Positions 53,466 through 63,865 are shown, counted from the stretch's first letter. The stretch: DNA of 64,000 bases from Cellulomonas sp. URHD0024 (GCF_000426185.1 NZ_AUEW01000004.1:467161-531160); one strand, 5' to 3'. The notes: a model not told the origin generated them from the sequence alone. Numbers and translations: made by a program.

Positions 53466-54661
53466 GCGCTCACGAGGACGACGTCCGTGCGCGGTCGACC
53501 TGGAGTGCGCTGGCCGAGCCGGGCGACGTCGTCGCGGGGACCCTCGTCGAGACTATGGGCGCGTCGGACGCCCTCCAGTGGGTGCGCGGCGCGGCAGAGC
53601 GACTCTCCGAGTCGCAGTGGCGGGAGCTCGAGGATCGGTGCGGCGCCCTGACGCCGGCGGTCCGGGCGCGGATCGCGCGCGCGGTGGTCCGGTGGGCCGG
53701 CCGGCTCGGTGACGCCGACCCGGTCCGGAGCCTGGACCTGCTCGAGCGGCTCGGCGGTGTGCTGCTCGTGCCGTCGGACCCGCGGTGGCCCGACGGCCTC
53801 AGCTCCCTCGGCGTCGAGTCGCCGTTCTGCCTGTGGGTCCGCGGTTCGACGGATCTTCGCGCCGTCCTGCTGCGGTCGGTCTCGATCGTCGGGTCGCGGG
53901 CGTCGACGACCTACGGCGAGCGTGTCGCGTTCGACCTCGCCGAGGGCCTGACCAGGCGTGACGTGTGCGTGGTGTCCGGCGGCGCCTACGGGATCGACGC
54001 GGCGGCGCACCGGGGCGCGGTGGCGCGCGACGGTGCCACGCTCGTCGTCCTGGCAGGGGGCGTCGACCGGGCGTACCCGGCCGGCAACGCCGGGCTGCTC
54101 GAGGCGGTGGTCTCGGCGGGCGGTGCCCTCGTGTCGGAGGTGCCGCCGCAGAGCCTGCCCACCAAGAGCCGGTTCCTGCAGCGGAACCGGCTGATCGCAG
54201 CGTCGTCCCTGACGACCGTCGTCGTGGAGGCGGCGTGGCGCTCGGGGGCCATGAGCACAGCGCACCACGCCGCGCGGTTGCTCCGACCGGTCGGTGCCGT
54301 GCCCGGTCCGGTGACATCGGCGGCGTCCGCGGGGTGCCATCGGCTGCTCCGGGAGGGCGTCGCGGTCTGCGTGACGGACGTCGACGAGGTGAGCGAGCTC
54401 GCCGGACTGTCGGGTGCGGGGATCACCGGGGCCGAGCTGGCGGCCGACGCGGGCGCCCGACGCCCCACGGATCACCTCGACCCCGTCGCGCGTCTCGTTC
54501 TGGACGCGCTGCCGCGCCGGACGGGCTCGGAGGTCGCGCGCGTCGCATCCGCCGCCGGCGTCTCGGGGGCGGAGGCCAGCGCCGCGCTGGGGCTCCTGGA
54601 GCTCGACGGCTGGGTAGTTCGGCGGGGCAACCGGTGGCTTCTGGCCCGGATGTCCGAATGA
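53462..54661 (+). CDS. dprA: DNA-processing protein DprA
   Basis: DprA loads RecA on incoming single-stranded DNA. The 399-residue protein has the Rossmann core with SIVGSRASTTYGERVAFDL (about 140-160), VVSGGAYGIDAAAHRGA and VLAGGVDRAYPAGNAGL, followed by a C-terminal winged helix with DPVARLVLDALP and SAALGLLELDGWV. GTG 53462 overlaps the previous stop. A 200-bp gap follows before xerC, with A-rich sequence near 54735. Confidence 0.93.
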   Translation: MSAHEDDVRARSTWSALAEPGDVVAGTLVETMGASDALQWVRGAAERLSESQWRELEDRCGALTPAVRARIARAVVRWAGRLGDADPVRSLDLLERLGGVLLVPSDPRWPDGLSSLGVESPFCLWVRGSTDLRAVLLRSVSIVGSRASTTYGERVAFDLAEGLTRRDVCVVSGGAYGIDAAAHRGAVARDGATLVVLAGGVDRAYPAGNAGLLEAVVSAGGALVSEVPPQSLPTKSRFLQRNRLIAASSLTTVVVEAAWRSGAMSTAHHAARLLRPVGAVPGPVTSAASAGCHRLLREGVAVCVTDVDEVSELAGLSGAGITGAELAADAGARRPTDHLDPVARLVLDALPRRTGSEVARVASAAGVSGAEASAALGLLELDGWVVRRGNRWLLARMSE

Positions 54662-54863
54662 TGCCGGACCCAAATGTCCAGCGGACGCGCCGATGGCGCG
54701 GCCAGGAGATTGCAGGGTGAGCCCAAGAGCGGGTGAAAAAAACGGACACACGTCCAATGGGTGCTCGGCGAATCGGACATTCGACCTGGAATCGCCCAGC
54801 ATTAGGCCGTAGGTGTGAAAGCCGCGCTTGTTCCTGAGGCCATTTCACGCCACCGTAGTGGAC

Positions 54864-55796
54864 ATGAACGTGGCCGAGATCACCCCAGGGACGCCCAGCC
54901 GGGCGAGCATCCTTGCTGCGTTCTCCGACCACCTGACGGCCCAGCGTGGCTTGTCGGAGCATTCGGTTCGGGCATATCTGGGCGATGTGGACCTGCTTCT
55001 CGGATATGCCTCACGGCACGGTGCCGCGACCTTGGCGGACATTGATCTGGCCACCTTGCGCGGCTGGCTCGGCTCCATGGCGACGGCCCAGCGGAGTCGT
55101 TCTACGCTCGCCCGCCGCGGTGCAGCCGTCCGGACGTTCTTCGCCTGGGCCACCCGCACCGAGCTCGTCGCCACCGATCCCGCGGTGCGTCTGGCCACGG
55201 CTCGCGCAGCATCCCCGCTGCCGACCGTGCTGCGCGCCGAGCCGGTCGCGCAGCTGCTCGACTCGGCCGGCGAGCGTGCCGCCGACGACGACGCGATCCA
55301 CCTGCGCGACTGGGCGCTCCTCGAGCTGCTCTACGCGACCGGCGTCCGGGTGGGCGAGGTCGTCGGGGCAGACCTGACCGACGCCGACCCGTCCGAGCGG
55401 ACCATCCGTGTCGTGGGCAAGGGCGACAAGGAGCGGGTCGTCCCGTTCGGTCGCCCCGCGGAGCTCGCGCTGCGCGCGTGGCTCGAGCGTGGCCGCCCGC
55501 AGCTCGCCCAGCCCACCTCGCCGAAGGCCGTGTTCCTCGGCCGTCGCGGCGGTCGCCTGGACCAGCGCCAGGCGCGCGCGGTCGTCCACCAGGCCGCAGC
55601 CCTCGCCGGCGTCGACGACGTCGCACCCCACGCACTGCGCCACACCGCAGCGACCCACCTTCTCGAGGGTGGGTCCGACCTGCGCAGCGTCCAGGAGATC
55701 CTCGGTCACTCGAGCCTCGCCACGACGCAGCGCTACACCCATGTCTCCGCCGAGCGTCTGCGATCGGCGTTCCAGCAGGCGCACCCCCGAGCATGA
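54864..55796 (+). CDS. xerC: Tyrosine recombinase XerC
   Basis: XerC resolves chromosome dimers at dif. The 310-residue protein has a SAM-like N-terminal domain and the catalytic set R162 (GVRVGE), K186 (GKGDKE), H256 and R259 ([12 protein letters not shown]), H282 (GHSS) and nucleophile Y291 (TQRYTHV). ATG 54864 (MNVAEITPG) is preferred; a TTG at 54828 would add 12 residues without a ribosome site. It overlaps a possible early start of the sigma-factor gene. Its chromosomal position near dprA is typical, so it is not an integrase. Confidence 0.93.
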   Translation: MNVAEITPGTPSRASILAAFSDHLTAQRGLSEHSVRAYLGDVDLLLGYASRHGAATLADIDLATLRGWLGSMATAQRSRSTLARRGAAVRTFFAWATRTELVATDPAVRLATARAASPLPTVLRAEPVAQLLDSAGERAADDDAIHLRDWALLELLYATGVRVGEVVGADLTDADPSERTIRVVGKGDKERVVPFGRPAELALRAWLERGRPQLAQPTSPKAVFLGRRGGRLDQRQARAVVHQAAALAGVDDVAPHALRHTAATHLLEGGSDLRSVQEILGHSSLATTQRYTHVSAERLRSAFQQAHPRA

Positions 55797-55816
55797 CGGA
55801 CACGACGGAGTCGACC

Positions 55817-56728
55817 ATGACCACTCAGCTGGATGCCGCATACAACGTGCACACGCGGTCCACGGGTACTGCGCCCGAGGGCGTGATCCCGCAGCCGCGC
55901 GCTTCCGCAGCCGAGCTGCTCGCCGAGGTCCCCACGCAGCGAGGCCCAGCGCCGAGCCGGACCGCCGAGGACATCGAAGCGGTCTGGGACGAGTACAAGG
56001 CCACGGCGGTCCCGCGGGCCCGTGAGCGCCTGATCCTGCACTACGCGCCCCTCGTCAACGCCGTCGCCGGCCGCGTGGGCATGCGACTGCCGAGCACCGT
56101 GGAGCAGGCCGACCTCGTCTCGTACGGGATGTTCGGCCTCATCGACGCCATCGAGAAGTACCAGACCGACCGTGCGGTGAAGTTCGAGTCCTACGCCTCC
56201 TCCCGCATCCGTGGCGCGATCATCGACGAGCTCCGCGCGATGGACTGGGTCCCGCGCTCGGTCCGTACCAAGGCCCGTTCCGTCGACCGCGCCTACGCCG
56301 AGCTCGAGGCCAAGCTGCACCGCACGCCCAGCGAGGCCGAGGTTGCCACGCACCTCGAGATGCCGGTCGAGGACCTGCGCGCGATCTACTCCCAGCTGTC
56401 CACCGTCAACGTGGCTGCCCTCGACGAGCTGCTCGGTGGCGGCGAGGACCGTCCCGGCGGCGTCTCCCTGGGGGACACCCTGGGTGACGAGCGGTCGCAG
56501 GACCCGGCCGGTTCGCTCGAGGCCGCGGAGACCAAGTTCCTGCTCGCCCGGGCCATCGAGTGTCTCGGCGAGCGTGAGCGCATCGTCGTCGTTCTCTACT
56601 ACTACGAGGGCATGACGCTCGCGGAGATCGGTCGAGTCCTGGGTGTCACGGAGTCGCGGATCTCGCAGATGCACACGGCGGCGATGGTTCGGCTGCGCAC
56701 CCGTCTGATGGACGCCGAACGCATCTGA
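55817..56728 (+). CDS. FliA/WhiG family sigma factor
   Basis: This 303-residue sigma factor has region 2 ([41 protein letters not shown]), region 3 ([12 protein letters not shown]) and region 4 ([27 protein letters not shown]). Region 2 has the sigma-28 pattern of WhiG and FliA. In motile actinobacteria it drives flagellar and chemotaxis genes; in Streptomyces, sporulation. No flagellar gene is in the window. ATG 55817 has GGAG six bases upstream; ATG 55793 overlaps xerC (ATGA) but lacks a site. Confidence 0.9.
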   Translation: MTTQLDAAYNVHTRSTGTAPEGVIPQPRASAAELLAEVPTQRGPAPSRTAEDIEAVWDEYKATAVPRARERLILHYAPLVNAVAGRVGMRLPSTVEQADLVSYGMFGLIDAIEKYQTDRAVKFESYASSRIRGAIIDELRAMDWVPRSVRTKARSVDRAYAELEAKLHRTPSEAEVATHLEMPVEDLRAIYSQLSTVNVAALDELLGGGEDRPGGVSLGDTLGDERSQDPAGSLEAAETKFLLARAIECLGERERIVVVLYYYEGMTLAEIGRVLGVTESRISQMHTAAMVRLRTRLMDAERI

Positions 56729-56874
56729 CCTCCGTCTGACGACGCCGGACGCCGACACGGCGCACCCAGGGACCGACGTGACGTTCCGAGGCGGAAGAGC
56801 CGACGCCCGACGTCGGGATGCTCCGACGTCGCGATGCTCGGACGTCTGACGCGCGACCCCGCTGCGCTCAGGCG

Positions 56875-57432
56875 TCACGACAGCAGCACCACCGGTCCAG
56901 CACCCGGGAGAAGACCCAAGGGGTCGACGTAGCTGCCCTCCAGCCGCACGCCCCAGTGCAGGCACGCCTGCGGTGCGCAGTGGGAACCGCTCGACTCGAG
57001 CGTGCCGACCGGCTGACCGAGCACCACGCTGGTCCCGACGCCGACCGAGGGGCTGACAGGCTCGACGCTCGACCGCCGACCGTCCGGGTGGGCCACGGTC
57101 ACGACTCCGCGACCGGCGACCGACCCGGCGAACGTGACGACGCCGCCCCCAGGAGCGAGCACCGGCGCTCCGGCCACCGAACGGAGGTCGACGCCGCGAT
57201 GGCCGGCCGACCACAGGTGCTCCGGTGCTTCGAACCGACGAGCGACGTCGGGCGTTCCCCCCAGGGGGAGACCGTAGGTGGACGCCGCGCCGACGGCTGC
57301 CCGCTCCGACGATGCGGGCACGGCCGAGCCGAGCACGCCGAACACCACCAGCAGCACGAGCGCGCAGACCGCGAACCCCACCGCCAGGGTGAGTCGACGA
57401 GGCTGCGTGGGTCGCTGGGGAGCTCCGGCCAT
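56875..57432 (-). CDS. M23-family peptidase with altered HxH motif
   Basis: The 185-residue protein has one N-terminal membrane helix (about 15-37) and a LytM-type beta-sandwich. The first metal motif is H78-x3-D82 (GHRGVD), and a further histidine occurs at 115. The usual HxH appears as C157-L-H159 (CLHWG), with H151 nearby (GSHCAPQACLHW). Related actinobacterial proteins share the CLHWG form, so it may bind zinc differently or be non-catalytic. It would act on peptidoglycan. The ATG ending at 57432 fits the membrane helix; upstream sequence is low-complexity. It is convergent with the sigma-factor gene. Confidence 0.8.
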   Translation of the reverse strand: MAGAPQRPTQPRRLTLAVGFAVCALVLLVVFGVLGSAVPASSERAAVGAASTYGLPLGGTPDVARRFEAPEHLWSAGHRGVDLRSVAGAPVLAPGGGVVTFAGSVAGRGVVTVAHPDGRRSSVEPVSPSVGVGTSVVLGQPVGTLESSGSHCAPQACLHWGVRLEGSYVDPLGLLPGAGPVVLLS

Positions 57433-57531
57433 GGCGCCACTGTGCGCCCGCCCCGCCCGACGCGGGGGAGTGAGCGGGGCGTGAACCTCGCCCGAGGGCT
57501 GGGGACGGCTCGCGGCCGGCGTCGAGCCGTG

Positions 57532-57561
57532 TTCGGACCTTCTGCAAGCATCGGCTAAACT
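57532..57561 (+). promoter_or_regulatory. Promoter of rpsB
   Basis: TTCGGA (57532-57537), 18 bases, then TAAACT (57556-57561) is a good sigma70-type promoter. It predicts a start near 57568 and a leader of about 285 nt before rpsB. Confidence 0.6.
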
Positions 57562-57568
57562 AGTTGCG

Positions 57569-57853
57569 CGACCGGTCCGTACCGGTCGACTTCGCGCGTC
57601 ATCCTCCCGATCCGGGAGCCTGCCTGCGCCTCGAAGCTTCGGCCTCGTGGCTCGGTGAGCACCAGGACGGGGTCGATCTCCGCAGCGGTCCGGCGAGTGC
57701 ACACGTGGTCACACGGTGCAGCCGTCCGGAGCGGGCGACGACATGGCGCCAGGGGCGACGACCACATGGTCGGAGCCGACAACCGAGATGCGGACCTCTC
57801 GCAGGTCCGCCACTGACGCGTGCACCTCACGGTGCGCGCCGGAAGGACGTGCC
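57569..57853 (+). promoter_or_regulatory. Structured 5' leader of rpsB
   Basis: Within the 421-bp gap between the M23 gene and rpsB, three perfect or near-perfect hairpins occur: CGACCGGT/ACCGGTCG (57569-57588), GCGGACCT/AGGTCCGC (57790-57810) and GCGTGCACC/GGTGCGCGC (57818-57839). The last ends one base before the ribosome site GGAAGGA (57841-57847). The layout suggests translational control, perhaps by S2 itself. I see no coding gene here. Confidence 0.5.
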
Positions 57854-58924
57854 ATGGCCGTCGTGACCATGCGCCAGCTGCTCGAGAGCGGTGTCCACTT
57901 CGGACACCAGACCCGGCGCTGGAACCCCAAGATGAAGCGCTTCATCTTCACCGAGCGCAACGGCATCTACATCGTCGACCTGCAGCAGTCGCTGTCCTAC
58001 ATCGACCGCGCGTACGACTTCGTCAGCCAGACCGTCGCCCACGGCGGCACGATCCTGTTCGTCGGCACCAAGAAGCAGGCGCAGGAGCCGGTCGCCGACC
58101 AGGCCGCCCGCGTCGGCATGCCGTACGTCAACCAGCGCTGGCTCGGCGGGATGCTCACCAACTTCAGCACCGTGCACAAGCGCCTGCAGCGCCTCAAGGA
58201 GCTCGAGCAGATCGACTTCGACGACGTGGCGGGCTCGAACCTCACGAAGAAGGAGCTGCTCGTCCTGCGCCGCGAGAAGGACAAGCTCGCGAAGACGCTC
58301 GGCGGCATCCGCGACATGGCCAAGGTTCCCTCGGCCGTGTGGATCGTGGACACGAACAAGGAGCACCTTGCCGTCAACGAGGCGCGCAAGCTCGGCATCC
58401 CGGTCGTCGCGATCCTGGACACCAACTGCGACCCCGACGTCGTCGACTACCCGATCCCGGGCAACGACGACGCCATCCGCGCCGTGCAGCTGCTGACCCG
58501 CGTCATCGCGGACGCCGCTGCCGACGGTCTGCTGAAGCGTCACTCGGGTCGCACCGCGGCCGCCGAGGGCGCCGACGCCGACGCCGAGCCGCTGGCCGAG
58601 TGGGAGCGCGAGCTGCTTGCCGGTGCCGAGGCAGGCCTTGCCGCCGACGCGGCAGTCGTGACCGAGGACGCTGCCGACGAGGCAGCCTCTGCCGAGGCCG
58701 TCGAGGCGATCGCCGAGGCAGTTGCCGAGGAGATCGTCGCCGAAGCTGCCGTCGAGGAGGCCGCAGTCGAGGCCGTCGCCGAGGCGCTCGTCGCCGAGGG
58801 CGTCGAGGCTGAGGTCGCGCTCGAGGTCGCCGAGGAGGTCGTCGCCGAGGCCGTTGCCGAGGAGGCCGCCGCTGACGAGACCGCGGCCGACGAGGCCACC
58901 GAGGGCGACACCGACGCCAAGTGA
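57854..58924 (+). CDS. rpsB: 30S ribosomal protein S2 with long acidic C-terminal tail
   Basis: S2 binds the 30S head-body junction. The 356-residue protein carries the full S2 core: [52 protein letters not shown] and [13 protein letters not shown]. The core ends near residue 230; the last 125 residues are almost entirely Ala, Glu, Val and Asp in repeated VAEE/AVEE units, with no basic residue until the end. E. coli S2 has 241 residues. ATG 57854 follows GGAAGGA. tsf lies downstream past a hairpin. Confidence 0.95.
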   Translation: MAVVTMRQLLESGVHFGHQTRRWNPKMKRFIFTERNGIYIVDLQQSLSYIDRAYDFVSQTVAHGGTILFVGTKKQAQEPVADQAARVGMPYVNQRWLGGMLTNFSTVHKRLQRLKELEQIDFDDVAGSNLTKKELLVLRREKDKLAKTLGGIRDMAKVPSAVWIVDTNKEHLAVNEARKLGIPVVAILDTNCDPDVVDYPIPGNDDAIRAVQLLTRVIADAAADGLLKRHSGRTAAAEGADADAEPLAEWERELLAGAEAGLAADAAVVTEDAADEAASAEAVEAIAEAVAEEIVAEAAVEEAAVEAVAEALVAEGVEAEVALEVAEEVVAEAVAEEAAADETAADEATEGDTDAK

Positions 58925-58927
58925 GTT

Positions 58928-58955
58928 GATCCGGCCGCCGCGAGGCGGCCGGATC
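58928..58955 (+). terminator. GNRA-looped hairpin between rpsB and tsf
   Basis: GATCCGGCCGCC (58928-58939), a GCGA loop and GGCGGCCGGATC (58944-58955) form a perfect 12-bp stem just after rpsB. It may partly terminate transcription, lowering tsf relative to rpsB, or protect the rpsB end. Confidence 0.6.
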
Positions 58956-58996
58956 CCCGCTCGATCATCACGACACAAGCAGAACGGACACGACTG

Positions 58997-59842
58997 ATGG
59001 CGAACTACTCGCTCGCAGACATCAAGGCGCTGCGCGAGAAGACCGGTGCCGGAATGATGGACGTCAAGAAGGCGCTCGAAGAGGCCGACGGCGACTCCGA
59101 CAAGGCGCTCGAGATCATCCGCGTCAAGGGCCTCAAGGGCGTCGGCAAGCGTGAGGGCCGTGCCGCCTCGGACGGCCTCGTCGTCGCTCACGTGGGCCCG
59201 ACGGCCGACGGTGAGGGGCAGACGGGCGTGCTCGTCGAGATCAACTCCGAGACCGACTTCGTCGCCAAGAGCCCGAACTTCGTCGCTCTGGCGGACCGGG
59301 TCCTGACGGTCGCGATCGACAGCCCCGCCCGCGACGCGGAGGGGCTGCTGGCCACCGAGGTCGACGGCTCCAGCGTGCAGACGATCGTCGACGAGACGGC
59401 CGCCACCCTGGGTGAGCGCATCGTCGTGCGTCGTCTGGCCCGCGTGGCCGGCGAGCACGTCGAGGTCTACCTGCACAAGGTCAGCAAGGACCTGCCGCCG
59501 CAGGTCGGCGTCCTCGTGGCGACCGACGCCGCCGGCGCCGGTGTGGCCCGCGACATCGCGACGCACATCGCGGCGTTCTCGCCCACGTACCTCACCCGCG
59601 AGGAGGTCTCGGCCGACGTCGTCGCGAACGAGCGCCACATCGCCGAGGAGACGGCGCGCAACGAGGGCAAGCCCGAAGCCGCACTGCCGAAGATCATCGA
59701 GGGCCGTCTCAACGGCTTCTTCAAGGAGAACGTCCTGCTCGAGCAGGCGTTCGCCAAGGACAACAAGAAGACGGTCGCCCAGGTCCTCTCCGAGGCCGGC
59801 GGCACGCTGACGGGCTTCGTGCGCTACCGCGTGGGAGCCTGA
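58997..59842 (+). CDS. tsf: Elongation factor Ts
   Basis: EF-Ts recycles EF-Tu. The 281-residue protein begins with [20 protein letters not shown] and [13 protein letters not shown], contains the signature [11 protein letters not shown], and ends with the [18 protein letters not shown] coiled-coil-like region. Length and order are normal. rpsB-tsf-pyrH-frr is the standard bacterial order. Confidence 0.96.
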   Translation: MANYSLADIKALREKTGAGMMDVKKALEEADGDSDKALEIIRVKGLKGVGKREGRAASDGLVVAHVGPTADGEGQTGVLVEINSETDFVAKSPNFVALADRVLTVAIDSPARDAEGLLATEVDGSSVQTIVDETAATLGERIVVRRLARVAGEHVEVYLHKVSKDLPPQVGVLVATDAAGAGVARDIATHIAAFSPTYLTREEVSADVVANERHIAEETARNEGKPEAALPKIIEGRLNGFFKENVLLEQAFAKDNKKTVAQVLSEAGGTLTGFVRYRVGA

Positions 59843-59853
59843 CACCTGTGCAT

Positions 59854-59895
59854 GTGACGGTGGCCCCGATCCGACTGGGTCGGGGCCACCGTCAC
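59854..59895 (+). terminator. Terminator after tsf
   Basis: A perfect 16-bp stem (59854-59869 with 59880-59895) with a 10-base loop follows tsf by 11 bp. No U-tract follows. It separates rpsB-tsf from pyrH-frr-cdsA. Confidence 0.78.
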
Positions 59896-59936
59896 AACCG
59901 GGTACGGAACGAGCAGACCACTTCTCAGGAGGCGAC

Positions 59937-60680
59937 GTGAGCCAGGACCACAGCACCGCACGCGGAGCTGTTCCGGAGCGTCGAGTCCTGCTCAAGCTGT
60001 CGGGCGAGACCTTCGGCGGCGGCGACATCGGCCTCGCCGCGGACGTGGTCCAGCGCGTGGCCGCCGAGATCGCGATTGCGGTCCGGAGCGGCGTCCAGGT
60101 GGCGATCGTCGTCGGCGGTGGCAACTTCTTCCGCGGCGCCGAGCTCTCGCAGCGCGGACTCGACCGGGCGCGCGCTGACTACATGGGCATGCTCGGGACG
60201 GTGATGAACTGCCTGGCGCTGCAGGACTTCCTGGAGCAGGCCGGCGTGAGCACCCGCGTGCAGACAGCCATCACGATGGGTCAGGTCGCCGAGCCGTACA
60301 TCCCGCTGCGCGCGATCCGGCACCTCGAGAAGGGCCGCGTCGTCATCTTCGGCGCCGGCGCCGGCATGCCGTACTTCTCGACGGACACCGTGAGCGTGCA
60401 GCGTGCCCTCGAGACGCACTGCCACGAGGTGCTCATGGGCAAGAACGGTGTCGACGGCGTCTACTCGGCCGACCCGCGCAAGGACCCGGATGCGGTCAAG
60501 CTCGAGCACCTGACCTACACCGACGCCCTGGTCAACGACCTCGGCGTCATGGACGGATCGGCCCTCAGCCTGTGCCGGGACAACGACGTCCGCATGCGCG
60601 TCTTCGGCCTCGAAGAGCCGGGGAACGTCACTCGAGCGCTGCAGGGTGAGAAGATCGGCACGCTGATCACAGCCAACTGA
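59937..60680 (+). CDS. pyrH: UMP kinase
   Basis: PyrH phosphorylates UMP to UDP. The 247-residue amino-acid-kinase-fold enzyme has [12 protein letters not shown] near residue 20, [29 protein letters not shown], and [19 protein letters not shown]. Bacterial PyrH is a hexamer, GTP-activated and UTP-inhibited. GTG 59937 has AGGAGG (59927-59932). Confidence 0.95.
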   Translation: MSQDHSTARGAVPERRVLLKLSGETFGGGDIGLAADVVQRVAAEIAIAVRSGVQVAIVVGGGNFFRGAELSQRGLDRARADYMGMLGTVMNCLALQDFLEQAGVSTRVQTAITMGQVAEPYIPLRAIRHLEKGRVVIFGAGAGMPYFSTDTVSVQRALETHCHEVLMGKNGVDGVYSADPRKDPDAVKLEHLTYTDALVNDLGVMDGSALSLCRDNDVRMRVFGLEEPGNVTRALQGEKIGTLITAN

Positions 60681-60721
60681 TCTGACCCGTTCGGACAACA
60701 CGAGACGACGAAGGAGCTCCG

Positions 60722-61279
60722 GTGATCGACGACACCCTCTTCGAGGCTGAAGAGAAGATGGACAAGGCCGTCGAGGTCGCCAAGGAGGACTTCTCGACGA
60801 TCCGCACAGGCCGTGCGAACGCGGCGATGTTCTCCAAGATCTTCGTCGACTACTACGGCAGCCCGACACCGCTGCAGCAGCTCGCGTCGTTCAACGTGAC
60901 CGAGGCCCGCACGATCCTCGTCTCGCCGTTCGACAAGTCGTCGACGGTCGCGATCGAGAAGGCGCTGCGTGACTCGGACCTCGGGGTGAACCCGACCAAC
61001 GACGGCAACGTGATCCGCGTGGTCCTGCCCACGCTCACCCAGGACCGCCGCAAGGACTTCGTGAAGCTGGCCAAGACCAAGGCCGAGGACGCGCGCATCT
61101 CGGTGCGCAACGTGCGCCGTCGTGCCAAGGAGGAGCTCGACCGGATCGTCAAGGACGGCGAGGCGGGCGAGGACGAGGTCGGCCGGGCGGAGAAGGAGCT
61201 CGAGGCCCTGACGAAGAAGCACGTCGAGCTCATCGACCAGCTTCTCTCGTCCAAGGAGAACGAGCTGCTCGAGGTCTGA
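60722..61279 (+). CDS. frr: Ribosome recycling factor
   Basis: Frr splits post-termination ribosomes with EF-G. The 185-residue protein contains [48 protein letters not shown] and the domain I helix [20 protein letters not shown] 60722 has AGGAG upstream. Its stop overlaps the cdsA start (TGATG). Confidence 0.96.
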   Translation: MIDDTLFEAEEKMDKAVEVAKEDFSTIRTGRANAAMFSKIFVDYYGSPTPLQQLASFNVTEARTILVSPFDKSSTVAIEKALRDSDLGVNPTNDGNVIRVVLPTLTQDRRKDFVKLAKTKAEDARISVRNVRRRAKEELDRIVKDGEAGEDEVGRAEKELEALTKKHVELIDQLLSSKENELLEV

Positions 61280-62121
61280 TGTCGGACACAGCCATCGCCA
61301 GCACCCGCACACCGCGATCGGGTCGTGACCTCCCGGTCGCGATCGTCGTCGGCGTCGGCCTGCTCATCCTCGTGGTGGCGTCGCTGTTCATCCGCAAGGA
61401 AGCGTTCGGGGTCCTGGCGATCGTCGCGATCTGCGCGGGCCTGTGGGAGCTGGCACAGGCGTTCACGCGCCGGGACATCCACATCCCGCTTCTCCCGCTG
61501 CTCGTCGGCGCCGTCGGGATCCTCGTCTCCGCGTACACGGCCGGACCCGAGGCGCTGTTCGTGTCGTTCATGCTCACGGTCGGCGGTGTCGTCGTCTGGC
61601 GCGTGCTCGACGGCAGCGGTCAGCCCGCCCTGCGGGACGTGACCGCGGGCGCCTTCGCCGCCGCCTACCTGCCGTTCCTGGCCGGGTTCGTCATGCTCAT
61701 GCTCGCGGAGCCCGACGGCCCGTCGCGCGTCATGCTCTTCATCCTGCTCTGCGTGGCCAACGACACCGGCGGGTACACCGTCGGGGTCCTGCTGGGCAAG
61801 CACCCGCTCGCGCCGTCCGTCAGCCCGAAGAAGACCTGGGAGGGTCTGCTGGGGTCGATCGTCCTCGCGTGCGTTGTCGGTGTCGTCGGTGTGCAGGTCG
61901 CCTTCGCCGGTGAGCCGCTGGTCGGGGTGTTCCTCGGCCTTGCCACGGTGGTCACCGCCACCCTCGGCGACCTGAGCGAGTCGATGCTCAAGCGCGACCT
62001 GGAGCTCAAGGACATGGGCCGGCTCATCCCCGGTCACGGCGGCCTGCTCGACCGGCTCGACTCCCTTCTGCTGACCGTCCCGGCGGTCTACCTCGTCCTG
62101 TCGGTCCTGCAGCCGGCCTGA
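61279..62121 (+). CDS. cdsA: Phosphatidate cytidylyltransferase
   Basis: CdsA makes CDP-diacylglycerol from phosphatidate and CTP. The 280-residue membrane protein has about eight helices, the [12 protein letters not shown] segment and the C-terminal signature [21 protein letters not shown], continuing LLDRLDS, which holds the catalytic metal residues. It starts in the frr stop codon, as in many actinobacteria. Confidence 0.94.
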   Translation: MSDTAIASTRTPRSGRDLPVAIVVGVGLLILVVASLFIRKEAFGVLAIVAICAGLWELAQAFTRRDIHIPLLPLLVGAVGILVSAYTAGPEALFVSFMLTVGGVVVWRVLDGSGQPALRDVTAGAFAAAYLPFLAGFVMLMLAEPDGPSRVMLFILLCVANDTGGYTVGVLLGKHPLAPSVSPKKTWEGLLGSIVLACVVGVVGVQVAFAGEPLVGVFLGLATVVTATLGDLSESMLKRDLELKDMGRLIPGHGGLLDRLDSLLLTVPAVYLVLSVLQPA

Positions 62122-62174
62122 CCCCTTCCGTTCAGGCGGCCGCACCCGCCAGCCCGACCCGAGAGGGGGTACCC

Positions 62175-63302
62175 ATGACCGGTACACCCGTCCGCCTCGA
62201 CCTGTCCTCGCCCAGCCGCGGACCGCGGGGCAAGCCCCCCAAGCACTTCGTCGACCTCACGCCCGAGCAGCGGATCGACGCGGTCACCGAGCTGGGGGAG
62301 AAGCCGTTCCGCGCCAAGCAGCTGGCGACGCACTACTTCACGCACCTGTCCAACGACCCCGCGACGATGACCGACCTGCCCAAGGCGACGCGCGACAAGC
62401 TGGTCGAGGGCCTCTTCCCCCGCCTGCTGACCGCGCACAAGACCATGACGGCGGACAACGGCACGACGGTCAAGACGCTCTGGCACCTGTTCGACGGCGC
62501 CAAGGTCGAGTCCGTCCTCATGCGGTACAAGAACCGGACCACGCTCTGCATCTCGAGCCAGGCCGGCTGCGGTCTGGCGTGCGCGTTCTGCGCGACGGGC
62601 CAGATGGGGCTCACGCGCAACCTGTCGACCGCGGAGATCGTCGAGCAGGTCCGGGCCGCCGGCCGCATGCTCGCCGACGGCGAGGTGCCGGGCGGCCCGA
62701 CGCGGCTGACGAACGTCGTGTTCATGGGTATGGGCGAGCCGCTCGCCAACTACAAGTCGGTGATGGAGACCGTGCGTCGACTCGTCGCGCCGACGCCCGA
62801 CGGCCTGGGCATGTCCGCCCGCAACATCACGGTCTCCACTGTGGGCATGGTCCCGGCGATGAACAAGCTTGCCGGCGAGGGCATCCCGGTGACCCTCGCG
62901 CTGTCCCTGCACGCGCCCGACGACGAGCTGCGCAGCGAGCTCGTGCCGGTCAACACGCGCTGGTCGGTGGCCGAGGCGATCGATTCGGCGCACCGCTACT
63001 TCGTCGCGACCGGCCGCCGCGTCTCGATCGAGTACGCGATGATGCGCGACATCAACGACCAGGCGTGGCGCGCGGACCTGCTCGGCGAGCTGCTCAACCA
63101 GCGCGGTCGGGGCTGGGTGCACTGCAACCCGATCCCGCTGAACCCGGTACCGGGTTCGAAGTGGACCGCGAGCGATCCGCAGGTCGAGCAGGAGTTCGTG
63201 GCACGCTTGCGGGCGCACGGGATCCCGACGACAGTCCGGGACACGCGCGGCAGCGAGATCGACGGTGCCTGCGGCCAGCTCGCAGCAGAGGAGGACGAGT
63301 GA
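62175..63302 (+). CDS. rlmN: Dual-specificity 23S rRNA/tRNA methyltransferase RlmN
   Basis: RlmN methylates A2503 of 23S rRNA and A37 of tRNAs. The 375-residue radical SAM enzyme has the cluster cysteines C132, C136 and C139 ([12 protein letters not shown]), C125 upstream (LCISSQ) and a C-terminal cysteine in DGACGQL that would carry the methyl group. [14 protein letters not shown] is the SAM-binding GGE-like segment. ATG 62175 has GAGAGGGGG ahead. The stop overlaps the next gene by 4 bp. Confidence 0.95.
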   Translation: MTGTPVRLDLSSPSRGPRGKPPKHFVDLTPEQRIDAVTELGEKPFRAKQLATHYFTHLSNDPATMTDLPKATRDKLVEGLFPRLLTAHKTMTADNGTTVKTLWHLFDGAKVESVLMRYKNRTTLCISSQAGCGLACAFCATGQMGLTRNLSTAEIVEQVRAAGRMLADGEVPGGPTRLTNVVFMGMGEPLANYKSVMETVRRLVAPTPDGLGMSARNITVSTVGMVPAMNKLAGEGIPVTLALSLHAPDDELRSELVPVNTRWSVAEAIDSAHRYFVATGRRVSIEYAMMRDINDQAWRADLLGELLNQRGRGWVHCNPIPLNPVPGSKWTASDPQVEQEFVARLRAHGIPTTVRDTRGSEIDGACGQLAAEEDE

Positions 63303-63853
63303 GTGACGGCATGTTCCGGACCGTCTCCGGTCTGAAGCAGGGCTACGACCCGGACGAGGTCGACGACTTCTTCGCCCACGCACGGGCGGTGTACGAGCAG
63401 GGGCCGGCCTCGGCGCTGTCGAGCAAGGACGTGCGGGGCGTGGCGTTCGACATGGTCCGGGGTGGGTACGTCACGGCAGCCGTCGACGCGGCGCTGGACC
63501 GCCTCGAGGCGGCGTTCGTCGCCCGCGCTCGCGCCGAGTTCATCGCGACGCAGGGTCAGCCCGCGTGGATGGCCAAGCTCAGCGAGCAGGCCCGCACGCT
63601 CTACGGCCGCCTCGGCCGGCCCGACGGCGACCGGTTCGCGCCGCCGGAACGTCGGCAAGCAGGCTACGAGGCCGCCGACGTCGACGAGCTCTGCCGTCGC
63701 CTTGTCGCCTACTTCGACACGGGCGCGCCCCTCGCCGCCGCCGAGGTGCGGGCGGCCACGTTCCGCCGCCGCAAGGGCCCGAACGCCTACGCCGAGGCGC
63801 CGGTCGACGCGTTCCTCGCCCGCGCTGTCGAGGTTCTGCTCGGCGTGGAGTGA
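63299..63853 (+). CDS. DivIVA-domain repeat protein
   Basis: The 184-residue protein consists of four degenerate copies of the DivIVA N-terminal motif: [56 protein letters not shown] and [17 protein letters not shown]. Each has a Tyr, then VD, then a short helix. DivIVA binds curved membranes, but the long coiled coil of Wag31 is missing. A family of DivIVA-repeat proteins is known in actinobacteria; the function is unclear. GTG 63299 overlaps rlmN (GTGA); ATG 63311 is the alternative. A terminator follows. Confidence 0.85.
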   Translation: MSDGMFRTVSGLKQGYDPDEVDDFFAHARAVYEQGPASALSSKDVRGVAFDMVRGGYVTAAVDAALDRLEAAFVARARAEFIATQGQPAWMAKLSEQARTLYGRLGRPDGDRFAPPERRQAGYEAADVDELCRRLVAYFDTGAPLAAAEVRAATFRRRKGPNAYAEAPVDAFLARAVEVLLGVE

Positions 63854-63865
63854 GTCGACCGAGGT

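Noticed and set aside
54828..55796. Integrase of a mobile element
   Set aside because: The tyrosine recombinase lies in the conserved dprA-whiG/rpsB context, has XerC length, and has no att-like repeats or tRNA beside it.
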